64,000 nt of DNA from an uncultured Oleiphilaceae bacterium (GTDB taxonomy: Bacteria > Pseudomonadota > Gammaproteobacteria > Pseudomonadales > Oleiphilaceae), in assembly GCA_913060665.1 (NCBI GenBank), contig CAJXUY010000001.1, positions 62,001 to 126,000 on the forward strand, in the 5' to 3' direction. A program made the position numbers and the translations under genes. Position 1 is the stretch's first letter. Every line of letters begins with the position of its first letter. Positions 61,492 to 64,000 of the stretch are shown in pieces. A model generated the notes under the pieces. That model was not told the origin of the DNA, ran no database searches, and worked only from the letters and a program-made list of their open reading frames with translations.

Positions 61492-64000
61492 GGGGTAGTT
61501 ACCTCATAGCTACGTAAAATGCCAACAATTTTACACTAACCGCCTACTCCTTTATCCTCAAGTAAAAAAATGGGTGGCACATATGAAACATTTTTGGGAT
61601 GGTAAAGAGCTAGCTGATCATTGGTCTCTAAGCTTCGAAGAACTTGAACTACTGAAAACAAAGCCATCTCGCCATCACTTGCCGTTCTGTGTACAGCTCA
61701 AACATTATCAATATTCCGGTTCTTTCCCCAAATCATTTTCCGACATTCCTGAAATTCCTTTGCAATATCTTATGAGTCAATTGGAAGTTGTTGAAATTGA
61801 AGAATATGAATGGGAAGGCAGGACAGCTAAGCGACACAGGCTAGAAATACTCGACTATCTCGGCATTAGAAAATCAACAGATTCTGATCGAATAAAGTAC
61901 AAAGAATGGTTGATCAGTGAGTTAGTTCCAAAAATAAACAATATCAAAGAGTTGGCCGCTCACTCAGAAGAGTGGTTTCTATGCCATAAATTAATATTAC
62001 CCTCTAATATCATGCTAGAAAGGCTGATCAGATCGGCAATTATCACTCATGAGGAGCGCGTATTTGAATTAATATCCAGTGAACTATCAGAAACCAGCAT
62101 CGAGGAAATCGACTCGTTTTTGGTAGAAGAGCGTGGAAAAGAAAAAATCACCTTTTCGACCATCAAAACCGACCCAGGTAAAATTGGCATTAACAGTGTC
62201 GTTAAGGAAACTGAAAAGTTACAATTTATTTACTCCCTGAATCTACCAGACAAAACGCTCAAGCAATTGAATGCAAAAGCTCTATCGACTTATAAGATGC
62301 GAGTTGCCAGTCAGTCAGCATGGGAAACCAAACGTCATCCTCCCAAAACACGCTATGCATTACTGGCTATATTTTTATATCTTAGAAAAGCAGAAATAAT
62401 AGATGATCTAGTCGAATTGCTTATCCAAATCGTTCACCGGCTATCCGTTCGAGCAGATAACAAGGTTAAAAAATCAATCCTCAAAGACTTCAAAAAGGTA
62501 TATGGTAAAAACAACATTCTTTTTCAAATAGCAGATGCGGCACTCGGAAAACCGGAGGGATTGATTAAAGATGTGATCTTTCCGATCGCTAATAAAAGCA
62601 CGTTGGACAACCTGATTAAGGAATACAAATCGACAGGTCCTGGTTACAAGTATGAGGTTCATAAAGTGATAAGGGCTAGCTACAGTAGTCATTACCGTCG
62701 TATGGTGCCAAAGATTCTTGAAGCATTACCCTTTCGCTCTAATAATGAAAATCACCAACCCGTTCTTGATGCCTGGGAGTTTGTTAGGGAAAACCGTCAG
62801 TCATCCAAAACATATTTTGATTTAGACGAAGAGATCCCGATCAAGGGTGTAATTCAACCCAAATGGATGGACGTTGTGATTGATACAGATGATTGTGGAA
62901 ATGAGCGGATTAATCGCATTAACTACGAAATCTGTGTTTTACAAGCACTGCGCGAAAAATTGCGGTGCAAAGAAATTTGGGTTGAAGGTGCTGATCGTTT
63001 TCGAAACCCAGATGAAGACTTACCTCAAGATTTTTCAGAAAATCGAGATTTCTATTATCAAGATCTTGGGCATAGCCAAGATGCCGATCAATTTGTACAA
63101 GAACTAAAAACCAATATGTATGCAGCTTTGAATAGCTTGAATCAATCAATGCCTAATAATAAAAAAGTGAAATTAAGAAATACGGATAAAAATCGAATTT
63201 GTATTACGCCACTTGATGAGCAACCGGAGCCACAAAATATCAATCGAATGAAGGGTGAAGTTCAGTCTCAATGGCCGGCCACAAGTTTACTGGATATTTT
63301 AAAGGAAGCTGACATGCAAATTGGTTTTACCGACTGCTTTCAGACTCAGCGAACCAGCGAACGTATTGATAGAGCAGAGCTACAAAAGCGTCTTATTCTC
63401 GGATTGTTTGGTATTGGAACTAATGCAGGTTTAAAGCGCGTTAGTGCTGGTCGGCATGGAATCAGTTATAAAGAGCTATTGCACACCAGGCACATCTACA
63501 TGAATAAATACTCGCTCCGGAGAGCGATAGCAAAAGTCGTCAATGCCACTTTCGAAATCCGAGATCCTAAAATCTGGGGAGAAGGCACAACCGCTTGTGC
63601 GTCAGACTCGACACAGATAGGCTCCTGGGATCAAAACTTGATTGCGGAGTGGCACGCTAGATATAAAGGGCGTGGTGTCATGATTTATTGGCACGTCGAA
63701 AAGAAAAGCACTTGTATCTATTCGCAACTAAAAAGGTGTTCATCATCCGAAGTGGCCTCGATGATTGAAGGTGTCTTGCGTCATTGTACTGAGATGTCGG
63801 TTAATAAGGCATATGTTGATTCACATGGTCAATCAGAGGTTGGTTTTGCTTTTAGTCACATGCTGGGGTTTAATTTGATGCCTCGTTTAAAAAATATAGC
63901 CTCTCAAAAACTCTATGTGCCTGATATTGGTCTTTCAGGGCAATTTGAGAATATTGACTTAATCCTAACGAGGCCAATTGATTGGAAAATCATTGCTGAA
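61492..64000 (+). mobile_element. Tn3-family transposon, left part, running off the window
   Basis: The left end begins GGGGTAGTTACCTC at 61492, the GGGG start usual for Tn3 terminal repeats, exactly where homology to the left recombinase copy stops. AGGTA (61487-61491) is the likely 5-bp target duplication, but its partner lies outside the window. The transposase gene follows in the same direction. Passenger genes and the right end are not visible. Confidence 0.8.
61583..64000 (+). CDS. tnpA: Tn3-family transposase TnpA (partial, no stop in window)
   Basis: An unbroken frame of about 806 codons from ATG 61583 ([20 protein letters not shown]) to the window edge. It is of the Tn3 family but a different lineage from the gene at 10435. 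The DUF4158 N-terminal domain occupies about residues 1-165. The catalytic core is in view in part: first Asp in [10 protein letters not shown] near residue 675 and second in [13 protein letters not shown] near 750; the Glu lies beyond the edge. An alternative GTG start is at 61574. No serine or tyrosine resolvase is visible within the available part. Confidence 0.93.
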   Translation, partial: MKHFWDGKELADHWSLSFEELELLKTKPSRHHLPFCVQLKHYQYSGSFPKSFSDIPEIPLQYLMSQLEVVEIEEYEWEGRTAKRHRLEILDYLGIRKSTDSDRIKYKEWLISELVPKINNIKELAAHSEEWFLCHKLILPSNIMLERLIRSAIITHEERVFELISSELSETSIEEIDSFLVEERGKEKITFSTIKTDPGKIGINSVVKETEKLQFIYSLNLPDKTLKQLNAKALSTYKMRVASQSAWETKRHPPKTRYALLAIFLYLRKAEIIDDLVELLIQIVHRLSVRADNKVKKSILKDFKKVYGKNNILFQIADAALGKPEGLIKDVIFPIANKSTLDNLIKEYKSTGPGYKYEVHKVIRASYSSHYRRMVPKILEALPFRSNNENHQPVLDAWEFVRENRQSSKTYFDLDEEIPIKGVIQPKWMDVVIDTDDCGNERINRINYEICVLQALREKLRCKEIWVEGADRFRNPDEDLPQDFSENRDFYYQDLGHSQDADQFVQELKTNMYAALNSLNQSMPNNKKVKLRNTDKNRICITPLDEQPEPQNINRMKGEVQSQWPATSLLDILKEADMQIGFTDCFQTQRTSERIDRAELQKRLILGLFGIGTNAGLKRVSAGRHGISYKELLHTRHIYMNKYSLRRAIAKVVNATFEIRDPKIWGEGTTACASDSTQIGSWDQNLIAEWHARYKGRGVMIYWHVEKKSTCIYSQLKRCSSSEVASMIEGVLRHCTEMSVNKAYVDSHGQSEVGFAFSHMLGFNLMPRLKNIASQKLYVPDIGLSGQFENIDLILTRPIDWKIIAE

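Noticed and set aside
1-64000. tRNA, rRNA or CRISPR features
   Set aside because: No cloverleaf-like, rRNA-like or regularly spaced short-repeat sequence was found on reading both strands; a covariance-model search was not possible here.

Overview
The window reads as an accessory region of a low-GC, Gram-negative marine-type gammaproteobacterium that degrades hydrocarbons. The case rests on family content: a complete AlkB/rubredoxin/AlkJ/AlkH/AlkT set, a second XylM/XylA-type hydroxylase pair with DUF1329/DUF1302 partners, an OmpW/AlkL-like porin, RND pumps, and mer/ars/czc metal genes. The genus cannot be fixed from the sequence. No rRNA, tRNA or CRISPR array was seen.

Layout. 1-6.7 kb: a heavy-metal RND efflux operon (CzcCBA type) headed by two small secreted proteins and closed by a terminator. 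7-10.3 kb: a cytochrome c fragment and an AhpD-like gene cut by a complete IS66 element with an 8-bp target duplication. 10.4-16.2 kb: a Tn3-family unit with its own tyrosine recombinase, a 13-6-13 palindrome suited to be its resolution site, and a SprT-like metalloprotease passenger. 16.9-20.2 kb: an arsenate operon (thiol-redox protein, phosphatase, GAPDH, ArsJ, YnfA) whose GAPDH has lost its active-site segment. 20.2-21.6 kb: a merR-merT-merP set without merA, followed by a beheaded histidine kinase. 22.8-61.5 kb: a 38-kb hydrocarbon island bracketed by two directly repeated tyrosine-recombinase genes. 61.5 kb to the end: a second Tn3-family transposon inserted in the right-hand recombinase copy and running off the window.

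Inside the island, from left to right, lie an acyl desaturase with its reductase (DesCB-like, with a DesT-like operator) and a fused relic of a second such pair; an OmpW porin; DUF1329, DUF1302 and pilus-like secreted proteins; a XylM/XylA-like hydroxylase and reductase with an AraC regulator; a MerR-type regulator; an RND pump with TetR; a BtrH-like acyltransferase; an AlkS-like MalT/LuxR regulator; alkJ, alkH, alkT, two rubredoxins and alkB; a LysR regulator; and a second GMC oxidoreductase with an AhpD-like protein. Together these take up alkanes or alkyl-aromatics, hydroxylate them, oxidise alcohol to aldehyde to acid, adjust membrane lipids and pump out solvents.

Decay is widespread. AraC, MerR, GMC and GAPDH genes are frame-broken, one at a nine-base G/C tract that could act as a phase switch. 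Relics of a chemoreceptor, an IS3 transposase, a desaturase and a DUF6160-like gene remain. The single-base breaks could be assembly errors and are flagged as such.
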